Shown here one piece after another: positions 15,464-23,958 of a stretch of 23,958 bases of DNA (positions are counted from its first letter, which is position 1; each line of letters starts with the position of its first letter). The position numbers were made by a program, and so were the translations under genes. This stretch comes from Deltaproteobacteria bacterium (GTDB lineage Bacteria > Desulfobacterota_B > Binatia > UBA9968), in the NCBI GenBank assembly GCA_005879255.1, contig VBKY01000096.1:1-23958 (forward strand), written 5' to 3'. The notes beneath the pieces are model-generated. The model was not told the DNA's origin. It worked only from the letters and a program-made list of their open reading frames with translations, and searched no databases.

Positions 15464-16002
15464 TCACGCTTGACTTCCTCGCCACAGGACAGGCTTGGGC
15501 CTCGGCTGCGGCCGAAGCCGAACATCACGCGCCGTCGATCACCGACGTGGGTTGGCCCCTTGCCAATTTCATCATTTACGCCTTCGTCATTATTAAATTC
15601 GCAGTTCCGCTGGCCCGTGACTTCCTCAAAACGCGCCATCAAGAAGTTCTCTCGGCAATTACGCAAGCCACGGCCAGGAAACAAGCCGCTGAGTCGCTGG
15701 TCCGCGAATACAAAGCCAAACTGGCGGGACTCGACAAGGAGGCGCAGTCAATTCACAGCTCACTGCGAGAGGAAGGTGAGAGAGAAAAGAGCAAGCTCAT
15801 CAGTGAAGCGCATACCATGGCGTTAAAAATCAAAGAAGACGCCAACTTTCTCGCCGATCAAGAAGTTAAAATTGCGCGCCAAAAGATGCGCGAGGAGATG
15901 GCCAACCAGGCCGCAACGACGGCTCGAGAGTTAGTGCAGCGCAATATATCCGGCGCCGATCAGAGCCGGCTCGTGGCAGAGTTCATTCAAACAATCGGTT
16001 AG
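15460..16002 (+). CDS. atpF: ATP synthase F0 subunit b
   Basis: The 180-aa protein has an Ala/His-rich N-terminal segment, the family phrase APSITDVGWPLANFIIYAFV that leads into the membrane helix (about residues 31-52), then a coiled coil to the end. It forms the peripheral stalk with b'. Deltaproteobacterial b subunits often carry an extra N-terminal signal-like segment; here only about 20 residues precede the HHAPSITD block, so the segment is short. The GTG start at 15460 overlaps the stop of the b' gene and is preceded by a strong AGGGAGGAG (about 15445-15453). Confidence 0.92.
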   Translation: MITLDFLATGQAWASAAAEAEHHAPSITDVGWPLANFIIYAFVIIKFAVPLARDFLKTRHQEVLSAITQATARKQAAESLVREYKAKLAGLDKEAQSIHSSLREEGEREKSKLISEAHTMALKIKEDANFLADQEVKIARQKMREEMANQAATTARELVQRNISGADQSRLVAEFIQTIG

Positions 16003-16007
16003 ACTTC

Positions 16008-16550
16008 ATGATAGAAGGCAGCTTAAGTCGGCGATATACCAAAGCGCTTTTTCAATTGGCGCGCGAGGCCGGCCAAGAAGAAAAAATCGGCCAAGAGATC
16101 GAAGAGTTTTATGCGGCATATAACGAATCCGAACTCGAGCAGGTCCTGACCAACCCGGCCTTCGGCGTCGATGCGAGAAAACGCATTCTCACTCAGGTTA
16201 CGCGGAGCCAGCGGCTTTCGCCTCTAAGCGTGCATTTCCTTTCGTTGCTTTTGGACCGCGATCGTCTGACCCATTTGACCGGCATTGTTAGTTGCTATCG
16301 GCGACTGCTCAATGAAGTCAAAGGACGCGTCGACGCTAAGGTCGTTAGCGCCAGCAGTCTGGAGCCGGCGATGGTCGAGCAATTGCGCGGTCGGCTGCGC
16401 AGTATATCCGGCAAAGAGGTTGTACTGCAGCAGGAAACGGAATCGGACCTACTCGGCGGGTTGTTGATCGAGTTGGAAGGCAAAGTCTACGACGGCAGCA
16501 TTCGCACCCAGCTTGAAAAAATGAAACAGCGCATTGCGCGCGGATACTAA
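16008..16550 (+). CDS. atpH: ATP synthase F1 subunit delta
   Basis: The 180-aa protein starts [20 protein letters not shown], the standard delta/OSCP N-terminus, contains [13 protein letters not shown], and ends with the [20 protein letters not shown] block, the C-terminal family signature. Delta caps the alpha3beta3 head and joins it to the b/b' stalk. It begins 5 bases after atpF and is followed by 11 bases before atpA, so this part of the operon is tightly coupled. Confidence 0.95.
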   Translation: MIEGSLSRRYTKALFQLAREAGQEEKIGQEIEEFYAAYNESELEQVLTNPAFGVDARKRILTQVTRSQRLSPLSVHFLSLLLDRDRLTHLTGIVSCYRRLLNEVKGRVDAKVVSASSLEPAMVEQLRGRLRSISGKEVVLQQETESDLLGGLLIELEGKVYDGSIRTQLEKMKQRIARGY

Positions 16551-16561
16551 GGAGCGTCAAT

Positions 16562-18070
16562 ATGGAAATCGGCACGGCGGAGATCAGCCGAATCATCAAA
16601 GAGCAGATTCGCGATTACGAAAAAACGGTTGAGATCCAGGAAATCGGCACGGTGCTTTCTACCGGCGACGGTATCGCTCGCGTGCACGGACTCGACAAAG
16701 TCGCCGCCGGTGAGCTGCTTGAGTTTCCCCATGGCATTTACGGCGTTGCGCTCAACCTCGAAGAGGACAACGTCGGCGCTGCGCTGTTCGGCGAAACCCA
16801 CATGATCAAAGAGGGCGATACAGTCAAACGGACCGGGCGCATCGCCGAGGTTCCTGTCGGCAAGGAGCTCGTCGGCCGCGTCGTGAACGCGTTGGGTGAG
16901 CCCATCGATGGTCGCGGGCCGATCGACGCCAAAAACAAAAGACGCATCGAGCTCAAAGCGCCCGGCATCGTCGCGCGCCAGCCGGTCAAAGAGCCGCTAC
17001 AGACGGGTTTGAAGGCGATCGACGGCATGATCCCCATCGGCCGCGGCCAGCGCGAGTTGATCATCGGCGATCGCCAGACCGGCAAGACCGCTGTCGCCAT
17101 CGACACGATCATCAACCAAAAAGGCGGCAACGTCATCTGCATTTATGTGGCGATCGGCCAGAAGCGTTCGACGGTCGCCCAAGTCGTCGATAGGCTCCGC
17201 GAGGCCGGCGCGATGGACTACACCATCGTTGTAGCGGCGACCGCATCCGAATCAGCGCCGCTGCAGTTCATTGCGCCTTATTCCGGTTGCACGATGGGCG
17301 AGCACTTCCGTGATGACGGCGGCCATGCATTGCTGATCTACGACGATTTGTCCAAGCACGCCGTGGCCTACCGCCAGCTCTCGTTGCTGTTGCGCCGTCC
17401 CCCTGGACGCGAAGCGTACCCGGGCGATGTTTTCTATCTTCACTCCCGCTTGCTCGAACGCGCCGCCAAGATGAGCGATGCGCGCGGCGGCGGATCGCTC
17501 ACAGCTTTACCGATCATCGAAACCCAGGCCGGCGACGTTTCCGCTTACATTCCGACCAACGTGATATCAATTACCGATGGGCAGATCTTTTTGGAAAGCG
17601 ATCTCTTCTATTCCGGTGTTCGCCCGGCGATCAACGTCGGCATTTCCGTTTCCCGGGTCGGCGGCAACGCGCAGATCAAGGCGATGAAGCAAGTCGCCGG
17701 CACGCTACGCCTCGAGTTAGCGCAGTATCGTGAGATGGCGGCCTTCGCGCAATTCGGCTCCGACTTGGACCAGGCCACCCAGCGCCAACTCAGTCGCGGC
17801 TCGCGTCTGGTCGAATTGTTAAAACAGGACCAGTATCAACCGCTGCCGGTCGAAAGACAGATTTTAATTATTTACGCCGGCACCAATGGCTTCGTCGACG
17901 AGCTGCCGGCGGCGGCGCTGAAAAAATACGAGCAGGAGCTCTATTCATTCATTGACTCGAGGCATCCGGACGTCTTCGCTGACATTCTAAAAAAGCGCGA
18001 GTTGGACGGCGATCTGCGTGCCAAGATGACGAAGGCGTTGGAAGAGTTTAAAGGGGTGTTCAAGGCTTAA
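16562..18070 (+). CDS. atpA: ATP synthase F1 subunit alpha
   Basis: The 502-aa protein has normal length and carries the Walker A motif GDRQTGKT (169-176), the [14 protein letters not shown] strand, [20 protein letters not shown] and [20 protein letters not shown], and ends FKGVFKA. It forms the non-catalytic nucleotide-binding sites of the alpha3beta3 hexamer. AAGGAG lies 7-8 bases upstream of ATG 16562. The stop codon TAA is immediately followed by the left arm of a large inverted repeat (18071-18125). Confidence 0.98.
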   Translation: MEIGTAEISRIIKEQIRDYEKTVEIQEIGTVLSTGDGIARVHGLDKVAAGELLEFPHGIYGVALNLEEDNVGAALFGETHMIKEGDTVKRTGRIAEVPVGKELVGRVVNALGEPIDGRGPIDAKNKRRIELKAPGIVARQPVKEPLQTGLKAIDGMIPIGRGQRELIIGDRQTGKTAVAIDTIINQKGGNVICIYVAIGQKRSTVAQVVDRLREAGAMDYTIVVAATASESAPLQFIAPYSGCTMGEHFRDDGGHALLIYDDLSKHAVAYRQLSLLLRRPPGREAYPGDVFYLHSRLLERAAKMSDARGGGSLTALPIIETQAGDVSAYIPTNVISITDGQIFLESDLFYSGVRPAINVGISVSRVGGNAQIKAMKQVAGTLRLELAQYREMAAFAQFGSDLDQATQRQLSRGSRLVELLKQDQYQPLPVERQILIIYAGTNGFVDELPAAALKKYEQELYSFIDSRHPDVFADILKKRELDGDLRAKMTKALEEFKGVFKA

Positions 18071-18125
18071 GTTTCGGGTTTCACGTTTCGGGTGAACTCG
18101 AAACGCGGAACCATAAACCCGAAAC
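18071..18125. repeat. Nested inverted repeat in the alpha-gamma spacer
   Basis: The outer arms GTTTCGGGTTT (18071-18081) and AAACCCGAAAC (18115-18125) are perfect 11-base complements. An inner stem CGTTTCG (18084-18090) / CGAAACG (18099-18105) lies inside with loop GGTGAACT. The word GTTTCGGGT occurs twice in direct order (18071, 18085), and its complement follows at 18117 (exact) and 18096 (one mismatch). The element starts right after the atpA stop and ends 11 bases before the atpG ATG. No T tract follows, so it is not a classical terminator. Confidence 0.85.
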
Positions 18126-18136
18126 GAAAATGACGC

Positions 18137-19000
18137 ATGGCGACGCTCAAAGCAATACGTAAGCGGATCAGCTCGGTTCGCAACACGCAACAGATCACCA
18201 AGGCCATGAAGATGGTGTCGGCGGCCAAGCTGCGCCGCGCCCAAGAGGCGGCGGTGGCAGCGCGACCGTATGCAGAAAAGATGACCGAACTCCTAAAGAA
18301 CGTCACCGCTCGCGTGTCCGGCGAGGTCCATCCACTGCTTAGGGCTAGCGACGAAAAGAATATTGACCTGGTCCTGTTTACCTCGGATCGCGGCCTGTGC
18401 GGCGGATACAATGCCAATCTGATTCGTGCCGCCGAAGCGTTCATTCGCAAAAACAGCGGCGACAAGAAAATCGAGCTTACTCTGGTTGGACGCAAAGGAG
18501 CCGATCATTTTCGCCGCCGCCGTGCGGCCATTGTCGACCGCTACATCGGCATCCTGGCTACGCCGGCCGATGAGCTCGCGGCACAGATCGCTCACAAGTT
18601 GATCGCCCGTTTTCTCAATGGCGAGACTGACGCAGTTTACATCTTGTACAGCCGATTTCGCTCCGCTCTCTCTCAGGTACCGACGTTGGAAAAACTACTA
18701 CCCATTGCCTTGACGAGTAGTGAGACAGAAGCGCAGCAATTGACGGAGTATCTATATGAGCCGGGAGTGCAGCAACTTCTGGCAAGTCTCTTGCCGAGAA
18801 TTACCGACGTTGCCGCGCAGCGGGCGTTGTTGGAAGCGACGGCCAGCGAGCACGGCGCGCGCATGACGGCAATGGACTCGGCCACCAGCAACGCGGCAAA
18901 GATGATCGGCAGTTTGACGCTGCAAATGAACCGGGCGCGGCAGGCGTCGATCACGCGTGAGCTGATGGAGATCGTCGGCACGGCGGAAGCTTTGAAGTAG
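18137..19000 (+). CDS. atpG: ATP synthase F1 subunit gamma
   Basis: The 287-aa protein starts MATLKAIRKRISSVRNTQQI and KAMKMVSAAKLRRAQ, the diagnostic N-terminal helix of gamma, contains TSDRGLCGGYNANLIR, and ends with ATSNAAKMIGSLTLQMNRAR followed by ITRELMEIVGTAEAL, the C-terminal coiled coil. It is the rotor shaft inside alpha3beta3. Unlike its neighbours it has no recognisable Shine-Dalgarno: the bases before ATG 18137 are AACGAAAATGACGC, directly after the 3' arm of the spacer hairpin. Confidence 0.97.
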   Translation: MATLKAIRKRISSVRNTQQITKAMKMVSAAKLRRAQEAAVAARPYAEKMTELLKNVTARVSGEVHPLLRASDEKNIDLVLFTSDRGLCGGYNANLIRAAEAFIRKNSGDKKIELTLVGRKGADHFRRRRAAIVDRYIGILATPADELAAQIAHKLIARFLNGETDAVYILYSRFRSALSQVPTLEKLLPIALTSSETEAQQLTEYLYEPGVQQLLASLLPRITDVAAQRALLEATASEHGARMTAMDSATSNAAKMIGSLTLQMNRARQASITRELMEIVGTAEALK

Positions 19001-19007
19001 GAAAATA

Positions 19008-20516
<1,509 letters not shown>

Positions 20517-20541
20517 AGACTGATTGGTGATGGCAGGTATT

Positions 20542-20625
20542 TTTGAACGTTTGGAACGGTTTGAACGCCTGGAACGAAAGGTCGTTTTTCGTTCAAATAG
20601 TTCAAAATGTTCAAGCCGTTCAAAT
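20542..20625. repeat. Inverted array of 4+4 nine-base words in the beta-epsilon spacer
   Basis: Four tandem 9-base words on the left (TTTGAACGT, TTGGAACGG, TTTGAACGC, CTGGAACGA; 20542-20577) are mirrored on the right by four words in opposite orientation (CGTTCAAAT, AGTTCAAAA, TGTTCAAGC, CGTTCAAAT; 20590-20625). The core is GAAC with variable flanks. The arms can pair imperfectly over their full length around a 12-base centre. The outer flanks (about 20517-20537 and 20627-20647) share weak further complementarity, so nearly the whole spacer is palindromic. Confidence 0.85.
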
Positions 20626-20655
20626 CAGACTGACCATGCCAGTCATTGAAAGAAG

Positions 20656-21072
20656 ATGGCCGACAAAATCACGCTTCGAGTGGTGACGCCGAGTCAGATG
20701 CTTCTCGACGAAGAAGTCGATGAAGTCACCGCCCCGGGGGAATTGGGCGAGTTCGGCGTGCTACCGAATCACATCGCTTTTTTGTCGACGCTCGTGCCCG
20801 GCGAGATGAGCTACAAGCAGGGCACTAGTAAGACGACTCTGGCAGTAAGCGGGGGCTATGCCGAGGTTTTGGATAATGTTATGACCGTATTGGCGCCAGC
20901 TGCGGAGTTCGCTGCGGAAATCGATGTAGCACGAGCGCAGCAGGCCAAAGAACGCGCGGAAAATCGGCTGGCCGAGCTCAACCGGGAAGAAAAGGATTGG
21001 GACGCAGCCGAAGCGGCACTGCAATGGGCAGTTGTGCGATTGCAGGTTGCCAGCAAAGAAGCGAGACGATAG
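20656..21072 (+). CDS. atpC: ATP synthase F1 subunit epsilon
   Basis: The 138-aa protein reads MADKITLRVVTPSQMLLDEE, then TAPGELGEFGVLPNHIAFLS and the SGGYAEVLDNVMTVLA strand: the beta-sandwich domain (about residues 1-87). An Ala/Glu-rich two-helix domain follows (about 88-135). Epsilon couples gamma to the c-ring and can inhibit ATP hydrolysis. The ribosome site is a weak GAAAGAAG just before the ATG, following the spacer repeat. It is the last atp gene; the bicupin gene begins 25 bases later. Confidence 0.96.
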   Translation: MADKITLRVVTPSQMLLDEEVDEVTAPGELGEFGVLPNHIAFLSTLVPGEMSYKQGTSKTTLAVSGGYAEVLDNVMTVLAPAAEFAAEIDVARAQQAKERAENRLAELNREEKDWDAAEAALQWAVVRLQVASKEARR

Positions 21073-21097
21073 AAGAAAGAGACAAGGAGGAAGATTT

Positions 21098-22228
21098 ATG
21101 GCCGAAGCAGCCAAACAAGAACCGGTCGTCACGATGTGGAGTAAGGAATTCACCTATGATCGGTGGATGAAAACGAAGGGGATTCCGATCCATACCGGTT
21201 ATTATATTGAAGATTTACGTACCATCGAGTTGGAGTGGTGGGAAGAGAGAGGCTGCAAAGCCGCATTCATTCAGCTGTTGGGCCAAGAAGGTGTTAGCTC
21301 GGCACGTGTAAGCGAAATTGCACCCGGCAAATCAACGCCTCCGATCAAGTTCGCCCTGGATGAAATCGTCTACGTATGTTCTGGTCGCGGCCTCTCGACT
21401 GTGTGGGCCGAAAACAAACCCAAGAAGAGCTTTGAGTGGCAAGAGCATTCGATGTTTTTGGTGCCGCGCCACCATCAGCATGTTTTCAGCAATATGCAGG
21501 GTGACAAGCCGGTACGGCTGTTTCATTACAGTTATATGCCGATGGCCATGTCCGCACTGCCGGATCCCGAGTTGTATTTCAACAATTCCTTTGAGCCGAC
21601 CACTGCCATCACTGAGGGGGACTTTTACTCCGAAGCCAAACTCGTCCAAGCAAAGGACTTCGACGAGGGCCTCGGCTTGCGCGGTTTTTGGTACGGCAAT
21701 TTCTTTCCCGACATGCGCGCGTGGAATAAGCTGGACGCCAACGAACGACGGGGTGCCGGCGGTAAAAGCGTGTTCATGCAGTTCCCAAATTCCGAATTGA
21801 CCGCGCATATGTCGGTCTTTGCACCGAAGACCTACAAGAAGGCGCACCGCCATGGTCCGGGCCGCGCGATCATCATTCCGGCGGGCGAAGGCTATTCGAT
21901 CATGTGGGAAGAAGGCAAAGAGAAGATCGTGTGCCCGTGGCATGAATGCAGCATGGTGACGCCGCCTAACAAGTGGTTCCACCAGCATTTTAACGCCGGC
22001 GGTGACATGGCGCGTTATCTCGCGCTCCATCCGCCGATGCAGTTCCACGGCCACGCAGAAAAAGTCGAAGACCGCGCTAAAGACCAGATCGAGTATCCCA
22101 ACGAGGATCCATTCATTCGGAGAAAGTTCGAAGAGGAACTGAACAAACGGGGCATCAAGAGCATCATGCCGGAGGAATGTTACACCAATCCGGAGTACGA
22201 ATGGTCCAAGGCGATGGGTAAACAATAG
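21098..22228 (+). CDS. Bicupin protein (partner of the EutA-like gene)
   Basis: From ATG 21098 the protein is 376 aa with two cupin halves. The C-terminal half keeps metal-site histidines: AHRHGPGRAIIIPAGEGYSI (His250, His252) and KWFHQHFNAGG (His295, His297), plus His282. The N-terminal half lacks an HxH but has PRHHQHVFSN (His125, His126, His128) at the position of the second cupin motif, so the domains are unequal. The cupin superfamily includes gentisate-type dioxygenases with a similar two-domain build; activity is not proven. AAGGAGG (21084-21090) is 7 bases from the ATG; an in-frame GTG at 21032 lies inside atpC and is rejected. The gene may be transcribed with the atp operon, since no terminator is seen between them. 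Confidence 0.85.
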   Translation: MAEAAKQEPVVTMWSKEFTYDRWMKTKGIPIHTGYYIEDLRTIELEWWEERGCKAAFIQLLGQEGVSSARVSEIAPGKSTPPIKFALDEIVYVCSGRGLSTVWAENKPKKSFEWQEHSMFLVPRHHQHVFSNMQGDKPVRLFHYSYMPMAMSALPDPELYFNNSFEPTTAITEGDFYSEAKLVQAKDFDEGLGLRGFWYGNFFPDMRAWNKLDANERRGAGGKSVFMQFPNSELTAHMSVFAPKTYKKAHRHGPGRAIIIPAGEGYSIMWEEGKEKIVCPWHECSMVTPPNKWFHQHFNAGGDMARYLALHPPMQFHGHAEKVEDRAKDQIEYPNEDPFIRRKFEEELNKRGIKSIMPEECYTNPEYEWSKAMGKQ

Positions 22229-22262
22229 GCGATTCCTCCCGAGCGGAAATTAGGTAAGCTAA

Positions 22263-22291
22263 AGGAATCCCCGCCGCGCGCGGGGATTCCT
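22263..22291 (+). terminator. Strong hairpin after the bicupin gene
   Basis: AGGAATCCCCG (22263-22273) and CGGGGATTCCT (22281-22291) form a perfect 11-bp stem with a 7-base loop CCGCGCG. The tail ATTATTAGG is only partly T-rich. It probably ends or attenuates transcription from the atp/bicupin side and precedes the EutA-like gene. Confidence 0.7.
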
Positions 22292-22335
22292 ATTATTAGG
22301 GTATGGAAAATTCGCGCGAAAGATCGAGGCGAAAG

Positions 22336-23853
22336 ATGCACGACGACATCTATGATCACGACCATCCGGACAATTTCATCATCGGAGAAGACGAGATTGT
22401 CACCGATATCGAAGGGCTCGAGATGTTCTCGCTCAAGAGCGTGGGCATCGATATCGGTTCATCGACGTCGCATTTGATTTTCTCCCACATCACGTTGCGG
22501 CGCGAAGGCGCGTCGCTGTCCGGAAAATTCAGAGTGACCAACCGCGAGGTGCTTTACCGCTCACCGATCATGCTGACTCCCTACGTGTCGGCGACCAAGA
22601 TCGATACCGACAAGGTTAATGAGTTTATTCACAGCGCCTATAAAGAGGCGGGCCTGACGCCGGAGGATGTCGACACCGGCGCCGTGATCATCACCGGCGA
22701 AGCGCTCAAGAAAGAAAACGCCCAGCCCATCGTCGAGAACTTCGCCAAATACTCGGGCAAGTTTATCTGCGCCGCGGCGGGTCATAATCACGAAGCGCTG
22801 CTTGCGGCGTATGGTTGCGGCGCGGTGGATTTGTCGAAGAGCGAGCACAAAATCGTGCTCAACGTCGATATGGGTGGCGGCACGACGAAATTCTCTCTGG
22901 TGGAAGACGGCGTCGTGACGCAAACGGCTGCGATCAACATCGGGGCGCGTCTGATCGCTTTCGACGAGAAGGACAAGATCACGCGCATCGAAGATGCCGG
23001 CCGGACGATGATGAAAGAGCTCGGCTACAAAGTGGAGCTCGGTCAGACGATTACTGAAAAAATGAAGGAAGACTTTGGCGCCTACATGGCGAGAATTCTC
23101 TTCGAGACGATTGAAGAAGGACCAAACTCGCCCATGGCTAGTTCGCTAATGGTTACACCGTCGTTCACCAATTATCGCGGTTTCACGCAAATACAGCATA
23201 TTGTTTTCTCCGGCGGCGTTTCCGAGCATGTCTATGACCGCGATCCCAAAGCCTATGGTGACATCGGGCCCGTGCTCGGTAAGAACATGCGCGAGTATTT
23301 GAAGAAACTGCCGAAGGATATCCTGCGCGAGCCCATCGAAGGTATTCGCGCTACCGTCATCGGCGCCGGCGAATACACCATTCAAGCCAGCGGCAACACC
23401 AGCTATGTTTCCAACGAAAAGGCGCTGCCGGTGCACGGGCTCAAAGTCATTCAAGCAGCCATTCGCGATGGTGATTCGGTGAGTGAATCGCTCAGGCAAT
23501 CGTTGCGTAAGTTCGATCTGCCGCGGTTCACTGCGGGTTTGGCCTTGTCTTTAAGCGTGAATGGCGTGCCGGATTATCAATCGGTCAAGCGCATCGCGGC
23601 AGGCGTCGCCGAGATTTTAAAAGATTCAGACGACACGAAATGTCCGCTTTATCTCACTTTGGATCTCGATATCGCCAAGTCGCTCGGTGGAATACTCAAA
23701 GAAGAGTTCAAAGTCGCGCGCGACATCATCGCTGTGGATGGCATCGAAGTCGGTGACTTGGATTACATCGATATCGGCGAGTGCTTGGGGATCACCGAAG
23801 TCATTCCCGTCACCGTTAAATCATTGATGTTTCCGACGACGCTTGCCGATTAA
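22336..23853 (+). CDS. eutA: EutA-like ethanolamine ammonia-lyase reactivase family protein
   Basis: The 505-aa protein belongs to the EutA family (actin-like ATPase fold). The phosphate-1 motif is GIDIGSSTSHLIFS (37-50), then ITGEALKKENAQPI, the phosphate-2 motif NVDMGGGTTKFSLVEDG (176-192), and IVFSGGVSEHV near 289-299 as the adenosine site. In known systems EutA releases damaged cobalamin from ethanolamine ammonia-lyase EutBC using ATP. No eutB or eutC is present here, so the real partner is unknown. The N-terminus is His/Asp-rich (MHDDIYDHDH). I chose ATG 22336, with GAGG 6 bases upstream; ATG 22303 has AGGG only one base away. It lies downstream of a bicupin and ends before a terminator. 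Confidence 0.85.
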   Translation: MHDDIYDHDHPDNFIIGEDEIVTDIEGLEMFSLKSVGIDIGSSTSHLIFSHITLRREGASLSGKFRVTNREVLYRSPIMLTPYVSATKIDTDKVNEFIHSAYKEAGLTPEDVDTGAVIITGEALKKENAQPIVENFAKYSGKFICAAAGHNHEALLAAYGCGAVDLSKSEHKIVLNVDMGGGTTKFSLVEDGVVTQTAAINIGARLIAFDEKDKITRIEDAGRTMMKELGYKVELGQTITEKMKEDFGAYMARILFETIEEGPNSPMASSLMVTPSFTNYRGFTQIQHIVFSGGVSEHVYDRDPKAYGDIGPVLGKNMREYLKKLPKDILREPIEGIRATVIGAGEYTIQASGNTSYVSNEKALPVHGLKVIQAAIRDGDSVSESLRQSLRKFDLPRFTAGLALSLSVNGVPDYQSVKRIAAGVAEILKDSDDTKCPLYLTLDLDIAKSLGGILKEEFKVARDIIAVDGIEVGDLDYIDIGECLGITEVIPVTVKSLMFPTTLAD

Positions 23854-23881
23854 TTTAACCTGATCCGCGCATTTGATGGTT

Positions 23882-23912
23882 AAAGGCCTCGCTACATGCG
23901 GGGCCTTTGTTT
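23882..23912 (+). terminator. Rho-independent terminator after the EutA-like gene
   Basis: AAAGGCC-T-CGC (23882-23892) pairs with GCG-G-GGCCTTT (23898-23908) through one T-G wobble, with a 5-base loop TACAT and a GTTTAT tail. The remaining bases to the window edge hold nothing recognisable. Confidence 0.75.
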
Positions 23913-23958
23913 ATCGGGCGTCGGCCGAGAGTATGTCATGGAGCCGTAAAGATCCTGC

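Noticed and set aside
18071..18125. Rho-independent terminator after atpA
   Set aside because: No T tract follows the stem, and stopping there would cut off gamma, beta and epsilon.
20542..20625. CRISPR array
   Set aside because: The units are 9 bases, vary, lack spacers and reverse orientation at the centre; there are no cas genes.
21332..22225. Long open frame antisense to the second bicupin
   Set aside because: It lies wholly opposite a well-supported cupin gene and shows no domain or signal peptide; it is a codon-bias shadow.

Overview
The window is a stretch of bacterial chromosome, moderately GC-rich by eye. The seven-gene F-type ATP synthase operon (b', b, delta, alpha, gamma, beta, epsilon) has no a or c subunit gene and follows a bactofilin gene. 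That layout is typical of deltaproteobacteria-like lineages. The surrounding genes (orphan solute-binding proteins, amidohydrolase, cupins, Ldh-type dehydrogenase, EutA) recall the catabolic repertoire of uncultured soil or groundwater members of such groups. The taxonomic call is inference. I saw no rRNA, tRNA, CRISPR array, prophage or transposase.

Layout. 1-480 (minus): 5' part of an aldehyde dehydrogenase gene, divergent from 638-4694 (plus): amidohydrolase, PEP mutase/isocitrate lyase-like enzyme, TctC-type binding protein and bicupin, a likely small-acid catabolic operon. 4929-6398: GT39/ArnT-like membrane glycosyltransferase. 6532-7565: an internally deleted NMT1-type binding-protein gene whose stop overlaps the msrA start. 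7612-8655 (minus): IT-superfamily-like transporter (DUF1646 type). 8832-10895: two further ABC-type binding proteins (NitT/TauT-like and iron-type) with no permease or ATPase. 10934-11210 (minus): the decayed C-terminus of yet another binding protein. 11248-12321: Ldh_2-family dehydrogenase, convergent with 12359-13969 (minus): binding protein plus exported cyclophilin. 14272-14892: bactofilin with its own promoter and terminator. 15035-21072: atp operon. 21098-22228 and 22336-23853: a second bicupin and an EutA-like reactivase, each followed by a hairpin terminator.

The most unusual signals are: (1) the last three spacers of the atp operon (alpha-gamma, gamma-beta, beta-epsilon) each carry a different large inverted repeat built from short repeated words, whereas the first four genes are packed tightly; (2) an EutA reactivase next to a bicupin with no ethanolamine ammonia-lyase in view; (3) a cluster of at least six periplasmic binding-protein genes or remnants, two of them visibly broken, with no transport partners; (4) a PEP mutase/ICL-family enzyme without the usual catalytic cysteine loop.
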